Origin: Actinomyces radicidentis
Lineage (GTDB): Bacteria > Actinomycetota > Actinomycetes > Actinomycetales > Actinomycetaceae
Assembly: GCF_001553565.1 (NCBI RefSeq)
Contig: NZ_CP014228.1
Location: forward strand, 2,418,001-2,482,000
Length of the DNA stretch: 64,000 bases
Direction: 5' to 3'
How positions within the stretch are numbered: the first letter of the stretch is position 1; each line of letters starts with the position of its first letter. A model generated the notes under the pieces. That model made no database searches. It saw nothing but the letters and a program-made list of their open reading frames with translations, and was not told the DNA's origin. Of the stretch, positions 35,541-44,610 are shown piece by piece. A program made the translations under genes and the position numbers.

Positions 35541-36527
35541 GTGACGAGCAGCGACGCACCCGTCCGCTTCCGGGCCGGCGTCATCGGCCACCCGGCCGCC
35601 CACTCACTCTCACCGGTGCTCCACCGCGCTGCCTACGTCTCGCTCGGGCTGACCGACTGGGAGTACGACCTGCGCGACGTCGAGCCCGCGGGGCTCTCCG
35701 AGGTCCTCGCCGAGCTCGCGGCGCCCGCCGGCGACGGCCCGGTCCGCACCGGCCTGTCCGTGACGATGCCGCACAAGCAGGCGATGCTCCCGCGGCTCGA
35801 CGCCGTCGACCCCCTCGCCTCCATGGTGGGCGCCGCGAACACCGTGGTCGCGCAGCGCTCCGGCCGGGGACCCGCCCTTCTGACAGGCTTCAACACCGAC
35901 GTCGCCGGCATCGTCGAGTCGCTCCGCGAGACCATGCCCGAGCCGCCGGCGGTCGCCGGCACCGGCTTCGGGCACGCCGACGAGCAGGGCGTCCCCGCGG
36001 GGCGCACCGGCCGCCGCGCCGTCGTCATCGGCTCCGGCGCCACCGCCTGCTCCGCCCTCGCGGCCCTCACGGAGCTCGGCGCCACCGACGTCACCGTCGC
36101 CGCCCGCCGTCATGCCGGTCCCGGCCGCGCCATGACCGCGGCCCACCGCATGGGCCTCGAGATCGCCACGATCACCTGGCGGCCCGGCGAGGCGGTTTCC
36201 GACGAGGAGGTCGCCGAGGCCGTCGCCGACGCCGACCTCGTCGTCTCCACCCTGCCCTCCCACGCCGCCGACACCCTGGGAGCGCCCGTCTCCCGCGCCC
36301 TCGAGCGCAACGGCGGCGCCCGGCCCGGCGCCGCGGCCCTCGACGTCGTCTACGCCCCCTGGCCCACCCGGCTCGGCGCCGCCCTCACCGGCGGCGGCGT
36401 CGCCGTCGCCCCCGGCTGGCTCATGCTCCTCCACCAGGCCGTTCCCCAGGTCGCCCTCATGACCGGGCACCGTCCGGAGACCGGCCCGATGCGCGAGGCC
36501 GTCCTCGCCGCCCTCGCCGAGCGCTGA
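35541..36527 (+). CDS. aroE: Shikimate dehydrogenase
   Basis: This enzyme reduces 3-dehydroshikimate to shikimate with NADPH. Visible: substrate-binding GHPAAHSLSPVLHRAAY, the catalytic Lys in VTMPHKQAML, AANTVV, the catalytic Asp in FNTDVAGIVESL, the Rossmann loop VIGSGATACSALAALTELG, VSTLPSHAAD and, at the end, GWLMLLHQAVPQVALMTG. The start is a GTG at 35541, 5 nt after the mltG stop, with GAGGCGGAC upstream. It opens the aromatic set aroE-aroC-aroKB. At 328 residues it is longer than the usual 270-290, with an insertion near residues 130-150. Confidence 0.95.
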   Translation: MTSSDAPVRFRAGVIGHPAAHSLSPVLHRAAYVSLGLTDWEYDLRDVEPAGLSEVLAELAAPAGDGPVRTGLSVTMPHKQAMLPRLDAVDPLASMVGAANTVVAQRSGRGPALLTGFNTDVAGIVESLRETMPEPPAVAGTGFGHADEQGVPAGRTGRRAVVIGSGATACSALAALTELGATDVTVAARRHAGPGRAMTAAHRMGLEIATITWRPGEAVSDEEVAEAVADADLVVSTLPSHAADTLGAPVSRALERNGGARPGAAALDVVYAPWPTRLGAALTGGGVAVAPGWLMLLHQAVPQVALMTGHRPETGPMREAVLAALAER

Positions 36528-36590
36528 GCCTCCCGCGACGCGGGCCGGGCGCCGCCCGGGACGACGCCGGGCCTGTGGGATGATCGCCCC

Positions 36591-37811
36591 ATGCTTCGAT
36601 GGATGACCGCCGGCGAGTCGCACGGCGAGGCCTTGACCGCGCTCATCGAGGGCGTCCCCGCCGGCGTCGACATCACCAGCGAGGACATCCGCTCCGCCCT
36701 CGCCCGCCGCCGACTCGGCCACGGGCGCGGCGCCCGCCAGAAGTTCGAGCAGGACCAGCTCGCCGTCCTCGGCGGCATCCGGCACGGCTCCACCATCGGC
36801 AGCCCCATCGCCCTCCGGATCGGCAACTCCGAGTGGCCCAAGTGGCGCGACGTCATGAGCGCCGACCCCGTCGACCCCGCCGCCCTCCTCAAGGACGCCG
36901 GCACCGGCGACGAGCGCGAGATCGCCCGCAACCGGCCGCTCACGAAGCCCCGCCCCGGGCACGCCGACCTCCCCGGGCTCCTCAAGTACGACCTGGCCGA
37001 CGCGCGCCCCGTCCTCGAGCGCGCCAGCGCCCGCGAGACCGCCGCCCGCGTCGCCCTCGGCGCCGTCGCGGAGGCCCTCCTCGACCAGGTCGCCGGCATC
37101 CGCCTCGTCTCCCACGTCGTGCGCGTCGGCTCCGTCGCCCTGCCCGACGACGCGCCTCGCCCCGTCCCCGACGATGAGGCCCGCCTCTCCGCGGACCCGT
37201 GCCGCTGCACCGACCCCGACGTCTCCGCAGCGATGGTCACCGAGATCGACGCCGCCAAGAAGGACGGCGACACCCTCGGCGGCGTCGTCGAGGTCATCGC
37301 CGCCGGCGTCCCCATCGGCCTGGGCACCCACGTCGACTCCAGCCGACGGCTCGACGCCCGCCTCGCCGCCGCGCTCATGGGCATCCAGGCCGTCAAGGGC
37401 GTCGAGATCGGCGACGGCTTCGCCGAGGCGGCCCGACGCGGCTCCCAGGCCCATGACGAGATCCTCGCCGTGCGCGACGGCGCCGTCACCCGCGCCAGCA
37501 ACCGCGCCGGCGGCGTCGAGGGCGGCACCTCCAACGGCTCGCCCGTCGTCGTCCGGGCCGCCATCAAGCCCATCTCCACCGTCCCGCGCGCTCTGCGCAC
37601 CGTCGACCTCGCCACCGGGGAGGAGGCCACCGGCCTCCACCAGCGCTCCGACACGACCGCCGTCGTCCCCGGCGCCGTCATCGCCGAGGCCATGGTCGCG
37701 CTCGTCCTGGCCGACGCGCTCCTGGAGAAGACCGGCGGCGACTCCGTCGCCGAGGCACGACGCAACCTCGAGGCCTACCGCGCCCGCCTCGCGGAGCGGA
37801 CCCAGTGGTGA
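36591..37811 (+). CDS. aroC: Chorismate synthase
   Basis: AroC converts 5-enolpyruvylshikimate-3-phosphate to chorismate using reduced FMN. It starts [20 protein letters not shown] with the first signature (GESHG), then [47 protein letters not shown] and [13 protein letters not shown]. The length (406) is standard. The ATG is preceded by GGGATGATCGCCCC, without a clear Shine-Dalgarno sequence. aroKB follows 29 nt after its stop. Confidence 0.97.
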   Translation: MLRWMTAGESHGEALTALIEGVPAGVDITSEDIRSALARRRLGHGRGARQKFEQDQLAVLGGIRHGSTIGSPIALRIGNSEWPKWRDVMSADPVDPAALLKDAGTGDEREIARNRPLTKPRPGHADLPGLLKYDLADARPVLERASARETAARVALGAVAEALLDQVAGIRLVSHVVRVGSVALPDDAPRPVPDDEARLSADPCRCTDPDVSAAMVTEIDAAKKDGDTLGGVVEVIAAGVPIGLGTHVDSSRRLDARLAAALMGIQAVKGVEIGDGFAEAARRGSQAHDEILAVRDGAVTRASNRAGGVEGGTSNGSPVVVRAAIKPISTVPRALRTVDLATGEEATGLHQRSDTTAVVPGAVIAEAMVALVLADALLEKTGGDSVAEARRNLEAYRARLAERTQW

Positions 37812-37839
37812 GCGCGGGAACCGACTGAGGAGAACGCCC

Positions 37840-39768
37840 GTGTCCAGCCACCGCCCCGCACCCCGTGTCGCCGTCGCCGACGCCGACCTGCCCCTCGTCC
37901 TCGTCGGCCTGCCCGGTGCCGGCAAGACGACCGTCGCGCGCCTCCTCGCCTCCGCGCTCGGCGTCCAGGTCACCGACACCGACGCGGAGATCCGCCGCCG
38001 GTCCCGCATGACCATCCCGGAGATCTTCGCCAGCGAGGGGGAGGACGGCTTCCGCGACCGCGAGACCCGGGCGCTGCGCGCCGTGCTCGAGTCCGAGGCG
38101 GGCGCCCAGGGCGTCATCGCGCTCGGCGGAGGAGCGATCCTCCGCGCGGAGAACCGGGCCATGCTCGCCCCGCGCACGGTCGTGCACCTCTCAGCGACCC
38201 CCGAGACGGCCGCGTCCCACGTCGGCGACGGCACCGGACGTCCCCTCGTGTCCCCGGGAACCGACCCCGGCGCCGACTCCGACGCCGCCGAGGCCGCCGC
38301 GGAGCACCCCGCCGGCGGGCCCGCCGACCCTGGGGCCGGGCGCGCCGCCGTCCTGGCCCGCATGGAGGCCCTCCACCAGCAGCGCTCCCCGCTGTACGCG
38401 GAGGTCGCCGACGTCGTCGTGCCGACGGACGGGCTCACCCCCGAGCAGGTTGCCGCGCTCGTCCTCGTCGCCCTCGGAGCCGACGCGCCCGACACGGCAC
38501 GCGCCCTGTCAGCGGCGGGCGCCGCCGCCCACCGCATCCACGCCGCCGGCACCGCGGGGAAGGACCCTGCGAGCGCCCCCGCCGCCATCGAGGGGACTGA
38601 GGACCCAGTCCTCGTCCCGCCCTCCCGGTCCCTCCGGCCCGACCCCGACGGCCGACTGCGCATCGGCGTGCCCGGAGCCCGTCCCTACGACGTCGTCATC
38701 GGGCACGGGCTCGCCGACGAGGTCCTCGCCGGCGTGCGCGCCGCCAAGGGTGCCGGTGCGGGCGGGGTCGCCGTCGTCCACGCCGCCGAGCTCGCCGGAA
38801 CCACGGACGGCTACCTCGCCGCCCTGCGCGAGGCCGGTCTGCGCGTCGAGGACGTCGTCGTCCCCGGCGGCGAGGCCTCCAAGACCACCGCCGTGCTCGA
38901 CACGATCTGGGAGGCCCTCGGCGCCATGCGCATGGGCCGCGACGGCTGCGTCGTCGCCGTCGGCGGAGGGGCGACCACCGACCTCGCGGGCTTCGCCGCG
39001 GCCACCTGGCTGCGCGGCGTGCCCGTCGTCCAGGTCCCCACGACGCTCCTCGCCATGGTCGACGCCGCCGTCGGAGGCAAGACCGGTATCGACACCGCCC
39101 ACGGCAAGAACCTCGTCGGCGCCTTCCACGCCCCGACGGCCGTCGTCTGCGACCTCGACGCCCTCGAGACCCTGCCCGCCGACGAGCTGCGCGCTGGCCT
39201 CGGCGAGGTCGTCAAGTGCGGCCTCATCGCCGACCCCGTCATCCTCGACCGCGTCCTGTCCGACGCGGACGACGCCGCCGCCCTCACCCGCTGGGACGCC
39301 CCCGTCCTCGCCGAGCTCGTCGCCCGCGCCGTGGCCGTCAAGGCCGCCGTCGTGGGCGAGGACCTCACCGAGGCGGGCCTGCGCGAGATCCTCAACTACG
39401 GGCACACCTACGCCCACGCCGTCGAGACGGTCTCCGGGTACGCCTGGCGGCACGGCGAGGCCGTCGCCGTCGGCTGCGTCTTCGCCGCCGAGGTCGCCCA
39501 CCGTCTGGGCCGCCTCGACGCCGACGTCGTCGCGCTCCACCGCGAGGCCTTCGCTGCCGCGGGCCTGCGCACCTCCTTCCCCGAGGGCGCGGGCCGTTTC
39601 GAGGACGTGCTCGAGGTCATGCGCTCTGACAAGAAGGTCCGCGCCGGCGTCATCCGCATGGTCCTGCTCGACGAGGTCGCCGTCCCCGCACGGGGCGTCG
39701 AGCCCGGCGTCGAGGTGCTGCGCGCCGCTCACGAGTCCGTCACCGCCGAGAAGGGAGCCGCCGCGTGA
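37840..39768 (+). CDS. aroKB: Bifunctional shikimate kinase / 3-dehydroquinate synthase (fusion)
   Basis: One polypeptide of 642 residues carries two shikimate-pathway steps. Residues 1-210 form the shikimate kinase: LVGLPGAGKTTVARLLA (Walker A), DTDAEIRRR (DxD), GEDGFRDRETRAL and ALGGGAIL. A Pro/Ala-rich linker (about 215-265) leads to 3-dehydroquinate synthase: VVIGHGLADEVL, VPGGEASKT, VAVGGGATTDLAGFAAATWL, VPTTLLAMVDAAVGGKTGID, EVVKCGLI, and the zinc His residues in NYGHTYAHAVET and WRHGEAVAVG. The start is a GTG with AGGAGA 7 nt upstream. Such fusions are known in some actinobacteria. Confidence 0.95.
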   Translation: MSSHRPAPRVAVADADLPLVLVGLPGAGKTTVARLLASALGVQVTDTDAEIRRRSRMTIPEIFASEGEDGFRDRETRALRAVLESEAGAQGVIALGGGAILRAENRAMLAPRTVVHLSATPETAASHVGDGTGRPLVSPGTDPGADSDAAEAAAEHPAGGPADPGAGRAAVLARMEALHQQRSPLYAEVADVVVPTDGLTPEQVAALVLVALGADAPDTARALSAAGAAAHRIHAAGTAGKDPASAPAAIEGTEDPVLVPPSRSLRPDPDGRLRIGVPGARPYDVVIGHGLADEVLAGVRAAKGAGAGGVAVVHAAELAGTTDGYLAALREAGLRVEDVVVPGGEASKTTAVLDTIWEALGAMRMGRDGCVVAVGGGATTDLAGFAAATWLRGVPVVQVPTTLLAMVDAAVGGKTGIDTAHGKNLVGAFHAPTAVVCDLDALETLPADELRAGLGEVVKCGLIADPVILDRVLSDADDAAALTRWDAPVLAELVARAVAVKAAVVGEDLTEAGLREILNYGHTYAHAVETVSGYAWRHGEAVAVGCVFAAEVAHRLGRLDADVVALHREAFAAAGLRTSFPEGAGRFEDVLEVMRSDKKVRAGVIRMVLLDEVAVPARGVEPGVEVLRAAHESVTAEKGAAA

Positions 39769-40304
39769 TCACGGCCGCCTGCGACCTCACCGCCTCCGTC
39801 GTCCTCGTCGGGGTGCCCGGCGCCGGCTGCTCGAGCGTCTCCGAGGCTCTCGGCGGGCTCACCGGGGCGCCCGTGGCCGACCTCGCCGCCATCGTCGCCG
39901 AGGAGCTCGGCACCGCCCCCGAGCTCGCCCTCGTGGCCGTGCCCGAGGCCCGCTACCGCGAGGTCGAGAGCGCGACGGCCCTCGCGCTGCTGTCCGAGGC
40001 GACGGCGCGCCCCGGTGTCGTCGCCCTCGGCTCCGGGTGCCTGGCGGACGAGGACGTCGTCGCCGCCCTCGACGAGGTCCGTGGAGCGGACGGACGGGTC
40101 GTCGCCCTCACCGCGAGCACGCGCCGGCTGTCCACCCGCAACGGGCTGGACGCGCCGCGCTCGGTCGGGCTGGGCAACGTGCACCACGAGTTCGTCCAGG
40201 CCCTCCACGCCCGCGAGGCCCGGTGCCGGGAGGTCGCCGACGCCGTCGTCGACACGAGCGAGACGACGCCCGCCGAGGCGGCTCAGGCGGTCCTGGGGGC
40301 CTGA
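39765..40304 (+). CDS. Degenerate shikimate-kinase-like protein (P-loop Lys lost)
   Basis: The 179-residue product overlaps the end of aroKB (GTGA). It follows the shikimate-kinase layout: VVLVGVPGAGCSSVSEALGG in place of a P-loop, ARYREVESATALALL aligning with FRDRETRAL, VVALGSGCLADE in place of ALGGGAIL, and a lid-like region TRRLSTRNGLDAPR. The Walker A lysine is Cys (GAGCSS instead of GAGKTT), the DxD substrate/magnesium motif is absent and GGG is GSG, so kinase activity is unlikely. It may regulate or stabilise AroKB, or be a decaying paralogue. No frameshift or stop is present and codon use is normal, which argues it is maintained. Confidence 0.7.
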   Translation: MITAACDLTASVVLVGVPGAGCSSVSEALGGLTGAPVADLAAIVAEELGTAPELALVAVPEARYREVESATALALLSEATARPGVVALGSGCLADEDVVAALDEVRGADGRVVALTASTRRLSTRNGLDAPRSVGLGNVHHEFVQALHAREARCREVADAVVDTSETTPAEAAQAVLGA

Positions 40305-40405
40305 GGGGTCGGGACGCGCGCCCGGGTGCCCCGCGCCGCCGCGGCCCCGGCTCCGCCGTGACCGACCTCGCCCGCCGCCGCCCGGGGCGCGCGGTCGCCG
40401 CGCGG

Positions 40406-40411
40406 TAGACT
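40406..40411 (+). promoter_or_regulatory. -10 element of efp-nusB
   Basis: TAGACT stands 49 nt before the efp start codon. The same hexamer precedes rpoZ (52657), metK (55949) and fmt (62407), so it looks like a favoured sigma-A -10 form here. No clear -35 is visible. Confidence 0.5.
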
Positions 40412-40460
40412 CGCGAGGTCCCAAGACTTGCAAGTCCCCCCAACAGTGAGGAATCCGCTC

Positions 40461-41024
40461 GTGGCAACGACGAACGACCTGAAGAACGGCCTGGTTCTCA
40501 ACATCGAGGGCCAGCTGTGGCAGGTGGTCGAGTTCCAGCACGTCAAGCCGGGCAAGGGCCCCGCCTTCGTGCGCACCAAGCTGAAGAACGTCCTGTCCGG
40601 CAAGACCGTGGACAAGACCTTCAACGCCGGCCTCAAGATCGAGACCGCGACCGTCGACCGCCGCGACATGCAGTACTCCTACAAGGACGGCGACGACTTC
40701 GTGTTCATGGACATGAGCACCTACGAGCAGACCTACGTTTCCGCCGCCACGGTCGGCGACGCCGCCAAGTACATGCTCGAGGGCCAGGACGTCATCGTCG
40801 CCTTCCACGAGGAGAACGTCCTCTTCGTCGAGCTCCCCGCCGCCGTCGTCCTCACCGTCTCCCACACGGAGCCGGGCCTCCAGGGCGACCGCTCCAGCGC
40901 CGGCACCAAGCCCGCGACGCTCGAGACCGGCACCGAGATCCAGGTCCCGCTCTTCCTCAACGAGGGCGACAAGGTCAAGGTCGACACCCGCTCGGGCAGC
41001 TACATCTCCCGCGTCACCGACTGA
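40461..41024 (+). CDS. efp: Elongation factor P
   Basis: EF-P enters the ribosomal E site and helps form peptide bonds at proline stretches. The frame is open from 40428, but the GTG at 40461 ([17 protein letters not shown]), preceded by GTGAGGAATCC, gives the canonical 187 residues. Domain I carries the tip loop [16 protein letters not shown] with a Lys at the modified position; no modification enzyme is seen in the window. The C-terminal signature lies near [20 protein letters not shown]. nusB starts 14 nt after its stop. Confidence 0.97.
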   Translation: MATTNDLKNGLVLNIEGQLWQVVEFQHVKPGKGPAFVRTKLKNVLSGKTVDKTFNAGLKIETATVDRRDMQYSYKDGDDFVFMDMSTYEQTYVSAATVGDAAKYMLEGQDVIVAFHEENVLFVELPAAVVLTVSHTEPGLQGDRSSAGTKPATLETGTEIQVPLFLNEGDKVKVDTRSGSYISRVTD

Positions 41025-41037
41025 CGCGCCCCACCGC

Positions 41038-41763
41038 ATGAGCGACACCGAGAACGCCGCCCAGGCCGGGAGCCCCGCCGTCGACACCGACGGCGGGGCC
41101 TCCCGCGCCAAGGGCGCTCAGGTCAAGCACACGGTCACGGCCCGCACCAAGGCCCGTCGCCGCGCCGTCGAGATCCTCTTCGAGGCCGACCAGCGAGGTC
41201 TTCTGCGCGTCAACAACGCGGAGACCGCGGAGGACGCTCGCGACGACCGCGAGGGCGACGACCGCGACTCCCGGCCCGGTTGGGACCGCGACTTCCGCTC
41301 CCGCGAGGAGCGCGAGCGCGAGATCGAGGACCGGATGAACCGCGAGGACTGGTACCTCGTCGAGGACGCGGACGACACCGCGCTGTCCGAGCCCGACGAC
41401 GAGCGCGAGCCCGCCGAGCGCCTGCGCGAGTTCGCCGCCGAGCGAGCCGTGCACTCCGCGAACCACACCGAGGCCCCCGCCTACGCCCGGGAGGTCCTCA
41501 CCGGCGTCGCCGACCACCTCGCCGAGGTCGACGACACCATCGAGACCTACGCGCAGGGCTGGACGCTCTCCCGCATGCCCGCCGTGGACCGGGCCATCGC
41601 CCGCGTCGCCACGTGGGAGATCGTCTGGAACGACGACGTCGACGCGCCCGTGGCCGTTGACGAGGCCATGACGCTCGCCCGGATGCTCTCCACCGACGAG
41701 TCCCCGCGCTACCTCAACGGCCTCCTCGGCCGCATCGGCGACCTCGCCGACACCCTGCGCTGA
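41038..41763 (+). CDS. nusB: Transcription antitermination protein NusB with a charged insertion
   Basis: NusB pairs with NusE (S10) on boxA to prevent early termination in rRNA operons. The conserved parts are RTKARRRAVEILFEADQRG near the start, YAREVLTGVADHLAEVDDTI, and the C-terminal GWTLSRMPAVDRAIARVATW and DEAMTLARMLSTDESPRYLNG. At 241 residues it is about 80 longer than usual. Part is a disordered N-terminus (residues 1-30) and part a highly charged insertion at about 60-130 (for example REEREREIEDRMNREDWY) between the first and second conserved blocks. The function of the insertion is unknown. Confidence 0.92.
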   Translation: MSDTENAAQAGSPAVDTDGGASRAKGAQVKHTVTARTKARRRAVEILFEADQRGLLRVNNAETAEDARDDREGDDRDSRPGWDRDFRSREEREREIEDRMNREDWYLVEDADDTALSEPDDEREPAERLREFAAERAVHSANHTEAPAYAREVLTGVADHLAEVDDTIETYAQGWTLSRMPAVDRAIARVATWEIVWNDDVDAPVAVDEAMTLARMLSTDESPRYLNGLLGRIGDLADTLR

Positions 41764-41799
41764 GCGGACCGGGACCGAGCCGCGGGTCCGAAGAGCCCC

Positions 41800-41840
41800 G
41801 ACGACGCCGTCGTTCTCCCTCCGGGGACGACGGCGTCGTC
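41800..41840 (+). terminator. efp-nusB terminator hairpin
   Basis: GACGACGCCGTCGT (41800-41813) pairs with ACGACGGCGTCGTC (41827-41840), a 14-bp stem with a 13-nt loop, 36 nt after the nusB stop. Confidence 0.75.
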
Positions 41841-41909
41841 GCTCGCCGGCCCGGTCCGGTCGGCGAGCCCCGGGTGCGGTGGCGCCCGTCACGGGGGCAC
41901 GATGCCCTC

Positions 41910-42839
41910 ATGACCACGAACTCCTCGAGCCCCGTCGTCGTCGGCGTCACAGGCGCCACCGGCCGCGTCGGCGGCGCCGTCGCCGGGCTCCTCCGCCACG
42001 CGCACGTCCACCAGCGACTCATCGTGCGCGACCCCTCCCGCGCGCCCCTGTGGGCCCGCCTCGACCAGGAGCTCACGGCGGTCCGGTCCGACGAGGCCGC
42101 TCCCGCAGCACTCCCGACCGCCACCGTGGCCGTCGCCGAGTACGGCGACCTCGCCGCCGCCCGTGCCGCCCTCGAGGGCGTCCGCGTCCTCCTCATGGTC
42201 TCCGCCGCCGAGTCCGAGGACCGCCTCGAGCAGCACCGGACGCTCATCGACGCCGCACGCCTCGCCGGCGTCGAGCACGTCGTCTACACGAGCTTCCTCG
42301 GCGCGGCCCCCGACGCCACCTTCACCCTCGCGCGCGACCACTGGGCCACGGAGGAGCACCTGCGCCGCTCGGGCATGACCTGGACGATGCTGCGCGACTC
42401 CTTCTACCTGGACTTCCTGCCCGACCTCGCCGTCGACGGCGTCATCGCCGGGCCCGCGGGGGAGGGGCGCGTCGGCGCCGTCGCCCGCGCCGACGTCGCG
42501 CGGGCCGCCTCGGCCGTCCTCCTCGACGTCGTCACCGGCTCCTCCCGGCACGACGGCGCCACCTACGAGCTCACCGGTCCCGCGGCCCTCACCCTCGCCG
42601 AGGCCGCGCACACGATCTCCGAGGTCACCGGCATCCCCACCGCCTACCGCGAGGAGAGCGTCGAGGAGGCCTACGCCTCGCGCACCTCGTACGACGCACC
42701 GCAGTGGCAGCTCGACGCCTGGGTGTCGACGTACACCGCCATCGCCTCAGGTGAGCTGGCGGCGGTCACCGACGACGTCCGCCGCCTCACCAGCCGAGCC
42801 CCTCTCTCGCTCGAGCAGCTCCTCCGGGGCGATTCCTGA
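41910..42839 (+). CDS. NmrA/atypical SDR-family NAD(P)-binding protein
   Basis: This 309-residue Rossmann protein starts at the ATG at 41910. The dinucleotide loop is VVGVTGATGRVGGAVAGLL. Further family marks are LLMVSAAESEDRLEQHRTLI, GVEHVVYTSFLGAAPDATFT and SGMTWTMLRDSFYLDFLP, as in NmrA-like and triphenylmethane-reductase-type proteins that reduce quinones or act as redox sensors. It is single, between the nusB terminator and the pyr promoter. The substrate is unknown. The product is distinct from the frameshifted NmrA-like gene at 24549. Confidence 0.88.
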   Translation: MTTNSSSPVVVGVTGATGRVGGAVAGLLRHAHVHQRLIVRDPSRAPLWARLDQELTAVRSDEAAPAALPTATVAVAEYGDLAAARAALEGVRVLLMVSAAESEDRLEQHRTLIDAARLAGVEHVVYTSFLGAAPDATFTLARDHWATEEHLRRSGMTWTMLRDSFYLDFLPDLAVDGVIAGPAGEGRVGAVARADVARAASAVLLDVVTGSSRHDGATYELTGPAALTLAEAAHTISEVTGIPTAYREESVEEAYASRTSYDAPQWQLDAWVSTYTAIASGELAAVTDDVRRLTSRAPLSLEQLLRGDS

Positions 42840-42931
42840 TGAACTGCATACATATGCACCTACATGCGTGAAGTTGCTCACGAGTGCGTCCACGACGGCG
42901 GCCCCGGTGCCCGTGCCCTGAGCGGAGGCGC

Positions 42932-42990
42932 TACCATCGGGGCCGTCAGACATCCTTGAAGCCCGTCCCGTGAGGCGGGGAAGGAGGTCC
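42932..42990 (+). promoter_or_regulatory. pyr operon promoter and PyrR-binding hairpin
   Basis: TACCAT (42932-42937) is a likely -10, giving a leader of about 54 nt. The leader contains the hairpin CCCG-TGAGG-CGGG (42967-42979), whose loop has the GAGG core recognised by PyrR. It is followed at once by AAGGAGG (42981-42987), the ribosome binding site of pyrR. In mycobacteria PyrR represses translation by binding such a hairpin next to the Shine-Dalgarno sequence when UMP is high; the same layout is seen here. There is no terminator between hairpin and gene. Confidence 0.7.
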
Positions 42991-42997
42991 ACGCACC

Positions 42998-43617
<620 letters not shown>

Positions 43618-43621
<4 letters not shown>

Positions 43622-44610
43622 AGCACCTGCTCTCCGCCAAGGACCTGAGCCGCCAGGACGCCCTCCAGCTCCTCGACACCGCCGAGGCCATGGCCGCCAC
43701 CCAGCGCCACGCCGTCAAGAAGCTCCCGACGCTGCGCGGCAAGACCGTCGTCAACCTCTTCTTCGAGGACTCGACCCGCACCCGCCTCTCCTTCGAGGCG
43801 GCCGCCAAGCGCCTGAGCGCCGACGTCATCAACTTCTCCGCCAAGGGCTCCAGCGTCTCCAAGGGCGAGTCCCTCAAGGACACCGCCCAGACGATCATGG
43901 CCATGGGCGCCGACGCGGTCGTCGTCCGGCACAGCGCCGACGGCGCCGCCCACCTCCTCGCCCACGCGGGCTGGATCGACGTCCCCGTCCTCAACGCCGG
44001 CGACGGCAAGCACCAGCACCCCACCCAGGCGCTCCTCGACGCCATGACCCTGCGCCGCTGGTACGTCCCCGGCCAGCCCGCCGGCGCCGCCGACGGGTCC
44101 CCCGCCCCGGCCGGCCGCGACCTGGAGGGGGCCGAGGTCGTCATCGTCGGCGACGTCCTCCACTCCCGCGTCGCCCGCTCCAACGTCGACCTGCTCACCA
44201 CCCTCGGCGCGCACGTCACCCTCGTCGCCCCGCCCACGCTCCTGCCCGTCGGCATGGAGTCCTGGACCTGCGACGTCTCCTACGACCTGGACGAGACCAT
44301 CGCGGCCGTCCGCCCGGACGCCGTCATGATGCTGCGCGTCCAGCGCGAGCGCATGAGCGCCGCCGGCGGCGGCTTCTTCCCGAGCCCCGCCGAGTACTCC
44401 CACGCCTACGGCCTCAACCTCGCACGCCGCGAGGCCATGCCCGAGCACGCCATCGTCATGCACCCCGGCCCGATGAACCGCGGCCTGGAGATCACCGCCG
44501 AGGCCGCCGACGACCCGCGCTCGCGCGTCATCGAGCAGGTCGGCAACGGCGTCTCCGTCCGCATGGCCGCCCTCTACCTCCTCCTCGCCGACGAAGGGAA
44601 CCAGCTGTGA
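43618..44610 (+). CDS. pyrB: Aspartate carbamoyltransferase, catalytic chain
   Basis: This enzyme joins carbamoyl phosphate and aspartate, the second step to UMP. Motifs: [19 protein letters not shown] (carbamoyl phosphate), [47 protein letters not shown] and [11 protein letters not shown]. Length 330 is slightly above average because of an insertion ([16 protein letters not shown]) near residue 145-165. No pyrI regulatory chain is present. It overlaps pyrR and pyrC by 4 nt each. Confidence 0.97.

Noticed and set aside
35610-38663. A 1017-codon antisense frame over aroE, aroC and aroKB
   Set aside because: Low-complexity Gly/Ala/Asp/Val sequence without domains, antisense to three clear enzymes; a consequence of third-position G/C.
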